NCBI GenBank assembly: GCA_024639455.1
Contig: JAHEIH010000001.1
Location: 1-64,000, forward strand
Length of the DNA stretch: 64,000 nucleotides
DNA from: Cellvibrionales bacterium
GTDB taxonomy: Bacteria; Pseudomonadota; Gammaproteobacteria; Pseudomonadales; JAHEIH01
Reading direction: 5' to 3'
The notes under the pieces are model-generated. The model did not search any database and was not told where the DNA came from. It saw only the letters and a list, made by a program, of their open reading frames with translations. The position numbers and the translations under genes are program-made. Shown one piece after another: positions 18,001 to 25,315 of the stretch (positions within the stretch are counted from its first letter, which is position 1; each line of letters begins with the position of its first letter).

Positions 18001-18078
18001 GCCGTAGGCACGGTATTTACACTGCTCATTACACCTGTCTTGTATGGTATGTTGAGCCGCACGGCGCGACAACAATGA
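15028..18078 (+). CDS. RND efflux permease (HAE-1-like)
   Basis: 1016 aa from GTG 15028, two bases after the adaptor. It begins SELCIKRPVFATVLS, the usual amphipathic start plus TM1 of hydrophobe/amphiphile efflux pumps. The proton relay is complete: Asp400-Asp401 in TM4 (VVDDAIVVLEN) and Lys921 in TM10 (LITKHGIML). Of the three permeases in this window this one is closest to the textbook MexF/AcrB pattern. Exports small hydrophobic compounds with an outer-membrane partner encoded elsewhere. Confidence 0.93.
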   Translation: MSLSELCIKRPVFATVLSLVILLVGLVAMERMVLREYPLVDKPTINIRTFYIGASAEIVESEVTTPIEELMAGLEGVDFMSSTSRPGVSQIDITFKSDHSIEEAASGVRDRIARVQARLPREILPPTIYKQEADSDPIIYLVFSSATRSIETLTEITRDLVKDRLQVIEGVSEIYTYGGRDLAMRIWIDRSALAAYGLTVQEVENAIRRQNVDIPSGFVESAATELTILANTGLRSPEEFANIVVAKKGAVQIRVRDVARVELGSAATRTQVRVDGISAMLLAVRAQSVANPLNVSNLVHAELEKIRPLLPEGVQMDVTMDVAQDIRASIDNVYDTFFEAVLLVVLVIFLFLRRVRATLIPLVTIPISLIGVNALMWWWGFTINTLTLLAMVLAIGIVVDDAIVVLENVYRHIEQGKPARQAAIDGSKEIFFAVVAMTLTLAAVFAPLAFAEGDTGKLFIEFALTLAGAVLISGFIAVTLTPMMCSKMLSKTDHKPSDSAWQRMSQRLDDHIDWWSEGYGRVAAWFVWHRWTAIAALIISAAGAFAMLSQLPQELAPKEDKNRVVIIAMGPEGSNIGYAEKYMDALATDIRKIPEMRLVFAIYGRPTVNRHMFTALLKDVDERERSQFEVHADIKKIIAKHTGMIFISMDMPSLSRSRGSRPIQLVLRSSAPTEALAAKAQQVVDMLNESGVVTGVNLDLRLNKPQLEIDYNRERLADAGIAVETVSRTLETLFGGRVVTEFQRGSRQYDVIVQTENDDRVDPRDVDEVYLRAEDSSLVALQDVIEQRETIVPREISHFNKLRAAQITALPAEGFGLGDALAEAVEKINAMNIPDLEVDFMGQSREFMSAGGEIYVTMLLAVIFIYLVLAAQFESFTDPVIILLSVPFAVFGAALLLTLTGKTLSIFSQIGIITLVGLITKHGIMLVDTANRLRDEGMEKIAAILEASQQRFRPIIMTTGAMVLGSLPLAMAVGAGSESRSQIGWVVVGGLAVGTVFTLLITPVLYGMLSRTARQQ

Positions 18079-18087
18079 GGGCTTATT

Positions 18088-19131
18088 GTGTTTAAAGTAG
18101 CCATGGTGGGGTGGGGCATGTCGGCTAAGACCTTCCACCTACCGTTCATCGAAACCAACGAGTCATTACAGTTGGCAGCTCTGGTGACATCGCAGCAAGA
18201 GTCGTGTCGAGCGAAGTACCCCGGTGTTGTTCTCCATTCCTCGGTCGATGCCCTTGTCGCCAGAGGCGGTATTGATGTAGCTGTTGTCGCGACTCCCAAT
18301 CATTTGCATTATTCGCAGGCCAAACAGTTACTGAGTCAGGGCATTTCTGTGGTAGTGGACAAACCTGCTACGTTGATGACAGACGACCTCGCCGACCTCT
18401 ATGCTACTGCTCAAAAGCATGGGGTTTGGTTGGCGGTGTTTCACAATCGACGTTGTGATGGCGACTTCCTTGGCTTGCAGCAGGCCTTGCAGAGCGGTGA
18501 GTTGGGTCAGCCACGAGTGTTGTTAAATCAATTTGATCGATTTCGCCCCACGCCCCGTGATCGCTGGCGCGAGCATGCCATTGATGGGGCGGGTATCTGG
18601 TACGATCTGGGGCCACACTTGGTGGATCAAACGCTGTGTTTATTTGGTCGCCCCAATGCGGTGACCGCCTCGTTGCGGGCGTTGCGCGAGGGTTCTCAAA
18701 ATATTGATTACTTTAATGTCGTTCTGCACTACCTAGATAAAGAAGTGGTGCTGCGCAGCTCGCCTTTCTGTTGTGACCCCATGCTTCGTTATCAGTTGGA
18801 GACCGATCGTGGCACATGGCGGAAATATGGCCTTGATCCGCAAGAGGATCAATTAAAGGCAGGTGTGACGCCAGGCACTGATTCTTGGTGCGAACAGCTT
18901 CCCGTTCAGCACGCGTTGTGGTCCGACACGTCTGGGATTGCCCAAGTCGATATTGCCGCGGGGGACTACGGCGCGTTTTATCGATCCGTGGCGCGAGCGT
19001 TGGCTGGAGAGGGCCTCGCGGCTCTCGCAGTGACGCCACAGCAGGCGATAGATGTCGCCACAATTATAGACGCTGCTCAATTGAGTGAGCAGCGTGGTGA
19101 GCGCGTGGTAGTGCCCTGGCGGTCGATATAA
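18088..19131 (+). CDS. Gfo/Idh/MocA family oxidoreductase (YdgJ-like)
   Basis: 347 aa from GTG 18088 with GAGG eight bases before it, nine bases after the RND permease, so possibly read through from that unit. Rossmann motif GWGMSAKTFH at residues 8-17, active-site VDKPATL near 93 and the C-terminal domain with YDLGPHLVDQ. The sequence style (GMSAKTFHLPFI, VATPNHLHY, GAGIWYDLGPH) is that of the E. coli YdgJ/YhhX branch. Substrate unknown, probably a sugar or cyclitol. Confidence 0.9.
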   Translation: MFKVAMVGWGMSAKTFHLPFIETNESLQLAALVTSQQESCRAKYPGVVLHSSVDALVARGGIDVAVVATPNHLHYSQAKQLLSQGISVVVDKPATLMTDDLADLYATAQKHGVWLAVFHNRRCDGDFLGLQQALQSGELGQPRVLLNQFDRFRPTPRDRWREHAIDGAGIWYDLGPHLVDQTLCLFGRPNAVTASLRALREGSQNIDYFNVVLHYLDKEVVLRSSPFCCDPMLRYQLETDRGTWRKYGLDPQEDQLKAGVTPGTDSWCEQLPVQHALWSDTSGIAQVDIAAGDYGAFYRSVARALAGEGLAALAVTPQQAIDVATIIDAAQLSEQRGERVVVPWRSI

Positions 19132-19151
19132 GTGATGTCGTATAGCCTGCC

Positions 19152-19406
19152 CTATAAGGGGGTGCGTACTACAAATTGCTGTTCTCTATCCGCTATCTTG
19201 CTTTCTACCGCTTTCAAGCGGGTTTCAATTTGTATCTTTTTACGCTGATCAATATAGCGTCGCAGTGCGTTTTCGGATGATTCGCGCAACGCCTGCTTAC
19301 TTTCGATGACTTTTACCTCAAGGCTAGGTTGTGCGCTGTTGTCAGCGTTTGCCTGGGTACTTAGCAGACCAAATAATAGTGCGGTAGTGAATGATTTAGT
19401 GTTCAT
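19152..19406 (-). CDS. Small exported protein of unknown function
   Basis: 84 aa. GAGAGGAA six bases before ATG 19406 is a strong ribosome site, which supports a real gene. A signal peptide (about residues 1-21, ending TQANA) is followed by a charged, helix-forming body rich in K, E, R and Q (ESKQALRESSENALRRYID and KIQIETRLKAVESKIADRE), likely a short periplasmic coiled coil. I do not recognise the family. It lies between the second RND unit and the frameshifted CadC-like gene on the same strand as the latter. An inverted repeat GTTAC-N5-GTAAC at 19442-19456, 36 bases before the start, may be an operator. Confidence 0.7.
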   Translation of the reverse strand: MNTKSFTTALLFGLLSTQANADNSAQPSLEVKVIESKQALRESSENALRRYIDQRKKIQIETRLKAVESKIADREQQFVVRTPL

Positions 19407-19620
19407 GTTTCCTCTCTTATCGCTTGTGGCGATTGCTGTTTGTTACTCTTGGTAACGCTTATGTCTATTATCGGCATTAATAGTAACAAATCAAGTTTTT
19501 TTGTATGAAATTTTTATGAATAAATATGCAAAAAAATCGAATAAATATATTTATTATTAGTCATTTAGTTACAGAAGAAACTTTTTTGAATTGGTGTAAC
19601 GGGGGGCTGTTAAGGTAACA

Positions 19621-20097
19621 CTAATGAAGGCAGCTAATGTAATTATCTGTCGCTCGGCAGGTGTCGGGAATACCTGCTTTTTGCCAGAAGGCGAGGTAGC
19701 CACTGTCCGCCACCCAATTCTGAAAGTCTGCATTGTCAAATAGCTTGCCAGCCCCTGGCCACCATAGGGTATAGCCATTCGCTAAGGTGTGGTCGCTAGC
19801 AAGCCAGGCCTTGGCAGCGATTTCTGAAAGATCGGCGAGCAGTGCGAGTTTGTGGATCAAATAGGCCTCTGTTGGAGATTGAGCTAGTGCTAGGTTAAGA
19901 CGCTGTTTTAGCGCTAATAGTTGGGGCTCATCTTGGGACTTGTGCCAGTCAATGTAGGCGGCGATTAGCTCGCTTTTTGGCGGGGATTTGTGTTCCAAGA
20001 AGCGACGCGCAGAGGAGTAATCGTTGCTTGAAATAGAAAATGCGCAACCAAGATAGTCTGTCTCCGCCATAGGTTTCAAAGCCGAATTCCTCTGCAT
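19621..20097 (-). pseudogene. 3' part of frameshifted CadC-like TPR regulator
   Basis: This frame holds the C-terminal portion of the gene that begins at 21157. Its own first ATG at 20097 directly follows a stop in the same frame and has no ribosome site. From about GCAFSISSNDYSSARRFLE it continues the tandem-repeat region, and it ends in the block NWVADSGYLAFWQKAGIPDTC, which is the usual end of CadC-like TPR regulators (D-x-x-x-x-W ... Y-W ... G-x-P-D-x-C). The two frames overlap from 19949 to 20097, and the switch must lie between about 20040 and 20097. See the partner entry and the finding. Confidence 0.7.
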
Positions 20098-21157
20098 TCA
20101 GTAAGGTGGCTTCAGCGTCCGAAGGCATACCTTGTTGCAGTAAGGCATCAGCGAGATCACCCTGAACTGTGCTATTCCTTGGGTCAAGTTGCTCGGCCTT
20201 TTCCAGCCACTCCATGGCCATTCGTAAGTAGCCCGTGCGCCAATAGAATTCACCTGCCGCACGTGCTATTTCGCTATTTTCTGGCTCCAATCGCAATGCG
20301 TGTTGTATTCGGTAGTACTGCCGTCCCATGGCATTAAATTGCCAGTTTTCAGGAACATCTCCTGCAATAAGGTAGGCTTCAGCACTAGATGAGCATATGG
20401 CAAGCGCCTGCTTGGCTGTATTAACGGCGGTGTTTTGATGATTAATGCTTGGTGGGTGAAATTCGCCTCGCTGTGTGTAACTGGGCATTAAGTCCTGTGC
20501 GAAAGCGAGTGTTGACCACGCTTTCGCGAAATTAGGGCTTATCTTGATCGCATTGATTAGGTGTTCAATGGCTTGTTGTATTTCCTCTTCACCGCGACGA
20601 CCTAACAACGACTTAGCCGTAAAATAATATTCAATGGCCTCAATCTCTAAAGGCCAAAGGCAGGGTGGATTGGTCTCATTGCTCGTGGGATCTACGTTAT
20701 AGGCTGCATTTTGCTGTGGCCATAAAAAGATCACCGCGACCAATATCGTAAAGCAAACACCGAGTGAAATGGTGGCAAGCCAGCGAAAATTATCGGCGGT
20801 TTTGATGACTTCTTCGATATCGGGTGGTGCAACTTGGTGAGCGTGTTCGGCATGCAGCGTCCACTGGTAACCGCGTTTCCGGTGTGTAACCAGTAGCTCT
20901 TGTTCTATGCCTAGTTCGTGGAAGGCGGAACGTATACGATAAATGATACGGTTGACGGCTTCCTCATTAACGAGGCGATCGTGCCATACACTGTGGATGA
21001 GTTCGTCGCGGGTGAGAATTTGATTGCTATGGGTTAGAAAAAAAACCAAGCAGTCCATCACCTTGGGTTCAAGGTGCACGTGCTTGTCGCCCCGCGAGAT
21101 TGCATTATTCTCAAGTGCTATTACGCAGTCTAATACGTAGTAACGTTCGCTTTCCAT
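19949..21157 (-). CDS. CadC/ToxR-like membrane transcriptional regulator with TPR region, probably frameshifted
   Basis: 402 aa as read. N-terminal OmpR/ToxR-type winged helix (about residues 5-105, with the RKRGYQW wing), one membrane helix at about 124-146, and a periplasmic region with TPR-like repeats from about 165 (GRRGEEEIQQAIEHLINAIK; then LRLEPENSEIARAAGEFYWRTG; MEWLEKAEQLDPRNSTVQG). After residue about 360 the frame runs into an unlikely tail (YFKQRLLLCASLLG, KKRANRRLH) while the next frame (+1) carries the expected C-terminus, so one extra base or two missing bases seem to break the gene. The DNA-binding and membrane parts are intact. Target genes unknown; the neighbouring small secreted proteins and the divergent ToxR-like gene are candidates. 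Confidence 0.8.
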   Translation of the reverse strand: MESERYYVLDCVIALENNAISRGDKHVHLEPKVMDCLVFFLTHSNQILTRDELIHSVWHDRLVNEEAVNRIIYRIRSAFHELGIEQELLVTHRKRGYQWTLHAEHAHQVAPPDIEEVIKTADNFRWLATISLGVCFTILVAVIFLWPQQNAAYNVDPTSNETNPPCLWPLEIEAIEYYFTAKSLLGRRGEEEIQQAIEHLINAIKISPNFAKAWSTLAFAQDLMPSYTQRGEFHPPSINHQNTAVNTAKQALAICSSSAEAYLIAGDVPENWQFNAMGRQYYRIQHALRLEPENSEIARAAGEFYWRTGYLRMAMEWLEKAEQLDPRNSTVQGDLADALLQQGMPSDAEATLLNAEEFGFETYGGDRLSWLRIFYFKQRLLLCASLLGTQIPAKKRANRRLH

Positions 21158-21570
21158 CAGTGGATGTCTCCGCTTTCCTGTTAAGACCTTAATACATGTA
21201 GTTGAAAAGTGTTTGTTGCGCGAGGACGCAGCGAATGTATGCCGTTATGATTTTTAAGATATTGATTTTTATTGTTTTTAATTGGTGGTCGTCGTGTGAC
21301 GGGCTTGTAAATATGGTAGCTGAAATTATTATATTGGCTTGAAATATGCGTAAAAGTGCTTTAATTCAGTCAATTAAAAAACCAGAGTAAATTCATTTCC
21401 TTAGCAATCATTACCTCATCATCATCTTTCCATCATGCTTTAAAAGCCGTTAAAGCGTAGTGTCCATATCCGGCGAAGATGATGGAAAAGAAATATTTGT
21501 CTGAACTGCATCCAGAGGGGCGGTTTTTTACATCTATAATGTATGAATCATTCTTTGCGCTGAGGCAGCT
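21158..21570. other. 413-bp gap between two divergent wHTH regulators
   Basis: AT-rich, without a convincing gene. It contains an imperfect inverted repeat: CTTTCCATCAT (21426-21436) against ATGATGGAAAAG (21479-21490), one base bulged, with a 42-base loop. Short open frames crossing it (for example on the minus strand at 21433-21693) have no ribosome site and are shadows of the regulator downstream. It probably holds the two divergent promoters, which I cannot place. Confidence 0.5.
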
Positions 21571-21957
21571 ATGCACATTATCAAAGTGGGTGATTGTGAA
21601 TATTGCGAAGATACTGGTGAGCTGCGTATGGGCTCTGACATTGAACACCTGCAACCCCAGGTTGCCAAAGTTTTTGTTTGCTTGGCAACACACGTTGACG
21701 AAGTTGTGAGTCGCGATGAATTAATGGATAAGGCGTGGCACCATCAAGTGATATCTGACGAATGTCTAACGCGCTGTATCAGTGTTATTCGTAAGATCCT
21801 CAAGCGTCACAACAGCCACGTGCACGTTGAGACGCTTCACAAACGGGGGTATCGCATGATCTGTGATGAGTCACCTTTCCATGCGGCTCTCGACAAAATG
21901 CCTTTTGTCATTGCTGCTATGCTGCTATTGATGTTTGGTGTTGCCGTTTTCTTATAA
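21571..21957 (+). CDS. Minimal ToxR-like regulator: winged helix plus C-terminal membrane helix
   Basis: 128 aa with GAGG six bases before ATG 21571. Residues about 5-105 form an OmpR/ToxR-type winged helix: the beta-strand start, VVSRDELMDKAWHH, the recognition helix region CLTRCISVIRKILK and the wing HKRGYRM. After a short linker, residues about 109-127 (MPFVIAAMLLLMFGVAVFL) form one membrane helix, and the protein stops there. So it has no periplasmic sensor part, unlike ToxR or CadC. It could be tail-anchored and rely on a partner protein for sensing, as TcpP/TcpH and ToxR/ToxS do. Divergent from the CadC-like gene. Confidence 0.85.
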   Translation: MHIIKVGDCEYCEDTGELRMGSDIEHLQPQVAKVFVCLATHVDEVVSRDELMDKAWHHQVISDECLTRCISVIRKILKRHNSHVHVETLHKRGYRMICDESPFHAALDKMPFVIAAMLLLMFGVAVFL

Positions 21958-22096
21958 GTGTTAAATCTGACTTTTAAATTTCAACTATCCCTGTGGCTGT
22001 GTTCACCTTTCTACGCCCCTTTATGAAGCGGCGTTTTTTTTGACCTAACGTTTTTTAATTGATAATAATTTTATTGTATTTCATGGGCTTGCGTAA

Positions 22097-22152
22097 TTTG
22101 ATCAGGTTTTTATTGGATTTTTATGTGGTTATGCAGGGGTTTTGATCAGGTT
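22097..22152 (+). promoter_or_regulatory. Phased 12-bp direct repeat upstream of the DUF3718-like gene
   Basis: TTTGATCAGGTT occurs at 22097-22108 and again, without mismatch, at 22141-22152. The copies start 44 bases apart, close to four helical turns. Winged-helix regulators of the OmpR/ToxR class commonly bind such direct repeats, and one is encoded just upstream. The second copy lies 69 bases before the next gene's ATG. Confidence 0.45.
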
Positions 22153-22220
22153 AATTATTATCCGCAGATTACATTGAATATGTCTGAACAAAAACCGCAC
22201 AGCGGATCAAGGAGAGCGTT

Positions 22221-22556
22221 ATGAAAGCAAAAGCATTGGGTATTTTTGGTTTGGTTACTGCTTTGGCAGCGGGTGCTGCGTTGGCTCACGACGGCAGTGC
22301 CATTGTTTACCAAGGCGATAATGGTGCAAAAAATGTTTGCCTGTCGATTATTCAGGATGATACTGCACAATTAAAAGCGGCCTTGCGTTGGGATCGTCTG
22401 AAATCACGTCAGATAGGTGATAATCAAGACAACTTCCGCTGTAATGATATGGCGCTATTGAAATTTGCCAACGATGTTGGAGCCTATAATGTCAGCAAAT
22501 ATCTCGACCGCAATAATCGAGGCCGTGTTGAAATGGAAGAAGTCGCTGCCCGTTAA
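22221..22556 (+). CDS. Small exported protein, DUF3718-like
   Basis: 111 aa. AAGGAG nine bases before ATG 22221. Signal peptide of about 22 residues (cleavage near ALAHD), then a compact domain with two cysteines (KNVCLSIIQDD and FRCNDMALLKFA). The VC...DD...RCND...FA layout resembles DUF3718 proteins of Shewanella and Alteromonas, from memory and not searched; the two Cys may form a disulfide. Function unknown. It is followed by a clear terminator and stands alone. Confidence 0.75.
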   Translation: MKAKALGIFGLVTALAAGAALAHDGSAIVYQGDNGAKNVCLSIIQDDTAQLKAALRWDRLKSRQIGDNQDNFRCNDMALLKFANDVGAYNVSKYLDRNNRGRVEMEEVAAR

Positions 22557-22580
22557 GCGTATTTTTTGAAAGCTTTTTCT

Positions 22581-22603
22581 AAGCCCTCCGTGGAGGGCTT
22601 TTT
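22581..22603 (+). terminator. Rho-independent terminator
   Basis: AAGCCCTC-CGTG-GAGGGCTT forms a perfect eight-pair stem with a four-base loop at 22581-22600, followed by T residues. It ends the DUF3718-like gene, 24 bases after the stop. Confidence 0.9.
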
Positions 22604-22674
22604 GCGTTCATTCATGTTTCTCAGCAGGTTTGGATGTATTGCCTATACTGTCGATAATCAATTAAGGAACGACA

Positions 22675-24591
22675 ATGGGTGCCTTGCAGCGGAAAATTTT
22701 TGTCATCACAACACTGGCAGTAATAGTCTTTATTTTTCTGTTAGTCAGTTACTACTATTCTGTGCTTAGCGTGCAGAATGACGTCGTTAAGAATGATGTA
22801 ATCCACGCCGCCAATATTAGATATGATGCCCTTCAGGATGCAGTAGAGGCAAAGCGCGATCAGGTGAGTGCCATGGCCAGTACCGAGGCCACCCGAGAAG
22901 CTCTTTTGGCGCTGGATAAAAGCTTTACTTTTGGTGCGAAAACCGCTGCATATGAGGTTGCCGCAAATAAAGCAGATAGTTATTTACGATTTTTATCGAC
23001 GATATCTAATGCAGATGACGTGTATTTGATAAATAAGGCAGGCGATGTCGTCCTGAGTTTGAGTCAAAACTCTCCTTATGATCACAACCTATTTGAAAGT
23101 ATTTTTCAAAACCTCGGTTTGGCCAAGGTCTCTCAAGCTGTCTTAAATGGGGCTCAAACGACGGTTTCACCGTTTGATTTACACACTGATTTTGGCCCCA
23201 AGCACACCAACAGAGTTAACATTCCGTCGGCTTATTTTGTGGCTCCTATCTATCACGAAAACGAGTTGCTGGGGGCGTTAGCGCTGAAGGCTTGGCCTGA
23301 AAACCTGCACACTATTTCGGGAAATTGGCGTGATATTCAAGAAGGCGGCATTATTGCGTTGTTTGCCTTTGCCGATAGTGAAGTGGTTTTGCTAAATTCT
23401 TTGCAACCCTATTTTACTCTCAATGCTGGCGATACTTTGATGTTTAATCAGTTTGATACTAAGGGTTCTGTGACTAGAATTGTCAACGGCTTGTCTGGTT
23501 ATCATCTGGTTAATGATATGGTTCACGGGCTCCCTCGATACGAGGCGTATCGTTCTATTCCTGAGATGAAACTGGGCCTTTTGATTTCAGTGCCTGAGCA
23601 GGCTATCTACGATGCCACTTGGCAAATCGTAAGGGTTCGAATCATGGTGGGCGGTTTTGTCTGTCTTGCGTTTTTACTATTTGCCATTGTTACCATGCGA
23701 CACGAACAAAGAGTCTACGCCACGATAGTTGATGTGTTGCGTCTGGCTTACGAAAAAGGCCAAATCCCTATATTTCCAGATGCCATTAAAACACGCTTTA
23801 GAGATGTGCTTACTTATTTGGACGGCATCTTGAACTATGAAAATAGTGAAAAACATAAGCGAGAGAGAGTCTTACAGCACATAAAGACACAGGAACATGC
23901 CGAGTCTTTACTGCTCGATGCAATTCACCTCAAAGCAATCGAGGCTCTCGAATTTGCCTATCAACGTAATAAAGCTGTACTCCTAGATAGCGACTTCAGG
24001 GGGCGGTTGGAAGGCACTCTGGGTCTCAGTCAGCAGCAGATTCAGGAGGCTATTTCGATGTTACATGAGGCTAAAGATCTGCAGAATTTAATAGCAGAGA
24101 AATTAGTCCTTGACCATCAGGGTTGTAATTTAATCGTGTTTTTGAACAGTGTTGATGAAGAGTATCGCTTGTTTGCCTCGCGTTCGGGTCGGCAATTTGA
24201 AATGAATTTGCCTGACTCGATTCCTGAAGCCATCATCTCAGATGTCAAACGATTGTCTCAGGTATTTAGTGTTCTTATTGATTACGCCTTTTCCATGTCC
24301 AGTAATGGCCGTGTTGAGTTACATGTCGATATCACCCAACGCACGGCAAATAATGCCACCTTTGCGATTGAGATAGAGTGTTGCGAAGGCCGCTTTAACC
24401 CGACACTGATTGCCATTATGGAAAAAGAATTCAGTGTGTCACTGGTAGAGCACGTGGTGACAAGTTTCATTGAGCACCTTGATATGGCTGTTTGCAAAGG
24501 CTTGCTCGCAAAAATGAATGCCAGCATGACGTTGGCTAATAAGCAAGAAGGGGCCTCAATCGGACTGAATATCAATTTCAGATTTGCATAA
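22675..24591 (+). CDS. Cache-domain membrane protein with degenerate histidine-kinase-like C-terminus
   Basis: 638 aa; AAGGA precedes ATG 22675. TM1 (about residues 8-30), a periplasmic region of about 280 residues that looks like a double Cache sensor (DDVYLINKAGDVVLSLSQ; SAYFVAPIYHENELLGALALK; MKLGLLISVPEQAIYDATW), TM2 at about 322-342. The cytosolic part has a helical linker but no recognisable phospho-acceptor H box. The end (about 505-638) aligns loosely with the HATPase domain: DVKRLSQVFSVLIDYAFSMSSNGRVEL mirrors the N-box region (only part need be compared), yet the essential Asn is Asp and the DxGxG and GxGLG boxes are missing. It is therefore probably a receptor without kinase activity. 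No response regulator is adjacent. Confidence 0.75.
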   Translation: MGALQRKIFVITTLAVIVFIFLLVSYYYSVLSVQNDVVKNDVIHAANIRYDALQDAVEAKRDQVSAMASTEATREALLALDKSFTFGAKTAAYEVAANKADSYLRFLSTISNADDVYLINKAGDVVLSLSQNSPYDHNLFESIFQNLGLAKVSQAVLNGAQTTVSPFDLHTDFGPKHTNRVNIPSAYFVAPIYHENELLGALALKAWPENLHTISGNWRDIQEGGIIALFAFADSEVVLLNSLQPYFTLNAGDTLMFNQFDTKGSVTRIVNGLSGYHLVNDMVHGLPRYEAYRSIPEMKLGLLISVPEQAIYDATWQIVRVRIMVGGFVCLAFLLFAIVTMRHEQRVYATIVDVLRLAYEKGQIPIFPDAIKTRFRDVLTYLDGILNYENSEKHKRERVLQHIKTQEHAESLLLDAIHLKAIEALEFAYQRNKAVLLDSDFRGRLEGTLGLSQQQIQEAISMLHEAKDLQNLIAEKLVLDHQGCNLIVFLNSVDEEYRLFASRSGRQFEMNLPDSIPEAIISDVKRLSQVFSVLIDYAFSMSSNGRVELHVDITQRTANNATFAIEIECCEGRFNPTLIAIMEKEFSVSLVEHVVTSFIEHLDMAVCKGLLAKMNASMTLANKQEGASIGLNINFRFA

Positions 24592-24593
24592 AA

Positions 24594-24613
24594 AAAGCAC
24601 CCGAGGGTGCTTT
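24594..24613. terminator. Bidirectional terminator
   Basis: AAAGCACC-CGAG-GGTGCTTT, an eight-pair perfect stem with A residues before and T residues after, lies three bases after the Cache-protein stop and 15 bases from the end of the convergent TetR gene, so it can serve both. Confidence 0.8.
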
Positions 24614-24627
24614 CGATCTTTCGTCAT

Positions 24628-25119
24628 TTAGCGTTGAAACTGGCTGACATAGTTGACGCTAAGGCGTTTAGCATAAAAATACTGATAGTAGTGGCAACGA
24701 AATTTCTCATCCATTGCACTGAGCGTTGTGTGCAGTTCATTGAGTTGTTGTTTGGCACTACTCAGTGGTGCTGTGTTGTTTTTTAATGCCTCTGCCGTTG
24801 CTAAAATAGCATCTTCATACAGTGTGGTGACGATAGCTTCAGTATTGGGGTAATACTGGTACAGTGAACCCATACAAATACCGGTAATCTCAGCGATTTT
24901 GGTAGATTTTAACGCTTCCATTGGCGTCTCTTGTAGCAACATTTCAGTGGTTTGTTTAATGCTGTCTACAAGAATCTTTGAGCGGGTTTGTTTGGGGTAC
25001 TTGCGCGGTTTAGGTGGCGCAAAATCGACACTTTCTTCAGTGTAGACTGAAAAAAACGGAGCGCCTACTTGAGTCGAGGGAGATGTATGGACATTTATTC
25101 CTTTGGCAATACCGTTCAT
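24628..25119 (-). CDS. TetR/AcrR family transcriptional regulator
   Basis: About 163 aa from ATG 25119 (MNGIAKGINV), preferred because AGGAAA stands eight bases before it; an ATG 33 bases further up has none. After an unusually long, low-complexity N-terminus of about 45 residues comes the TetR DNA-binding domain (QTRSKILVDSIKQTTEMLL ... ALKSTKIAEITGICMGSLYQYY). The rest, about 75 residues, is short for a TetR ligand domain (usually 120 or more), so ligand sensing may be reduced or the gene truncated. It is divergent from the AraC regulator. A near-palindrome TATTGCGCGATA (25175-25186) in the gap is a possible operator. Confidence 0.82.
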   Translation of the reverse strand: MNGIAKGINVHTSPSTQVGAPFFSVYTEESVDFAPPKPRKYPKQTRSKILVDSIKQTTEMLLQETPMEALKSTKIAEITGICMGSLYQYYPNTEAIVTTLYEDAILATAEALKNNTAPLSSAKQQLNELHTTLSAMDEKFRCHYYQYFYAKRLSVNYVSQFQR

Positions 25120-25315
25120 GCTCTGTTTCCTGTGCTCGTTGAAGAATGTCATTGTCTACGCAACGTTGAAACTATATTGCGCGATACACTGTTTTTATAA
25201 AAGGTCGTATTTCATCAAAAAAACTCACATTAATTATCATTTTTATTGTCATTGGCCGCTGCTATTGGTATTAATTGCCATTATTTTTCACTAAATTTAG
25301 CTTGGGAGTCGTACT

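Noticed and set aside
21433-21693. 86-aa minus-strand frame over the ToxR-like gene
   Set aside because: It overlaps a clear winged-helix gene and has no ribosome site.
25226-25244. Fur-like sequence before the AraC gene (13 of 19 on the minus strand)
   Set aside because: The region is very AT-rich and the gene has no iron link, so chance matching is likely.
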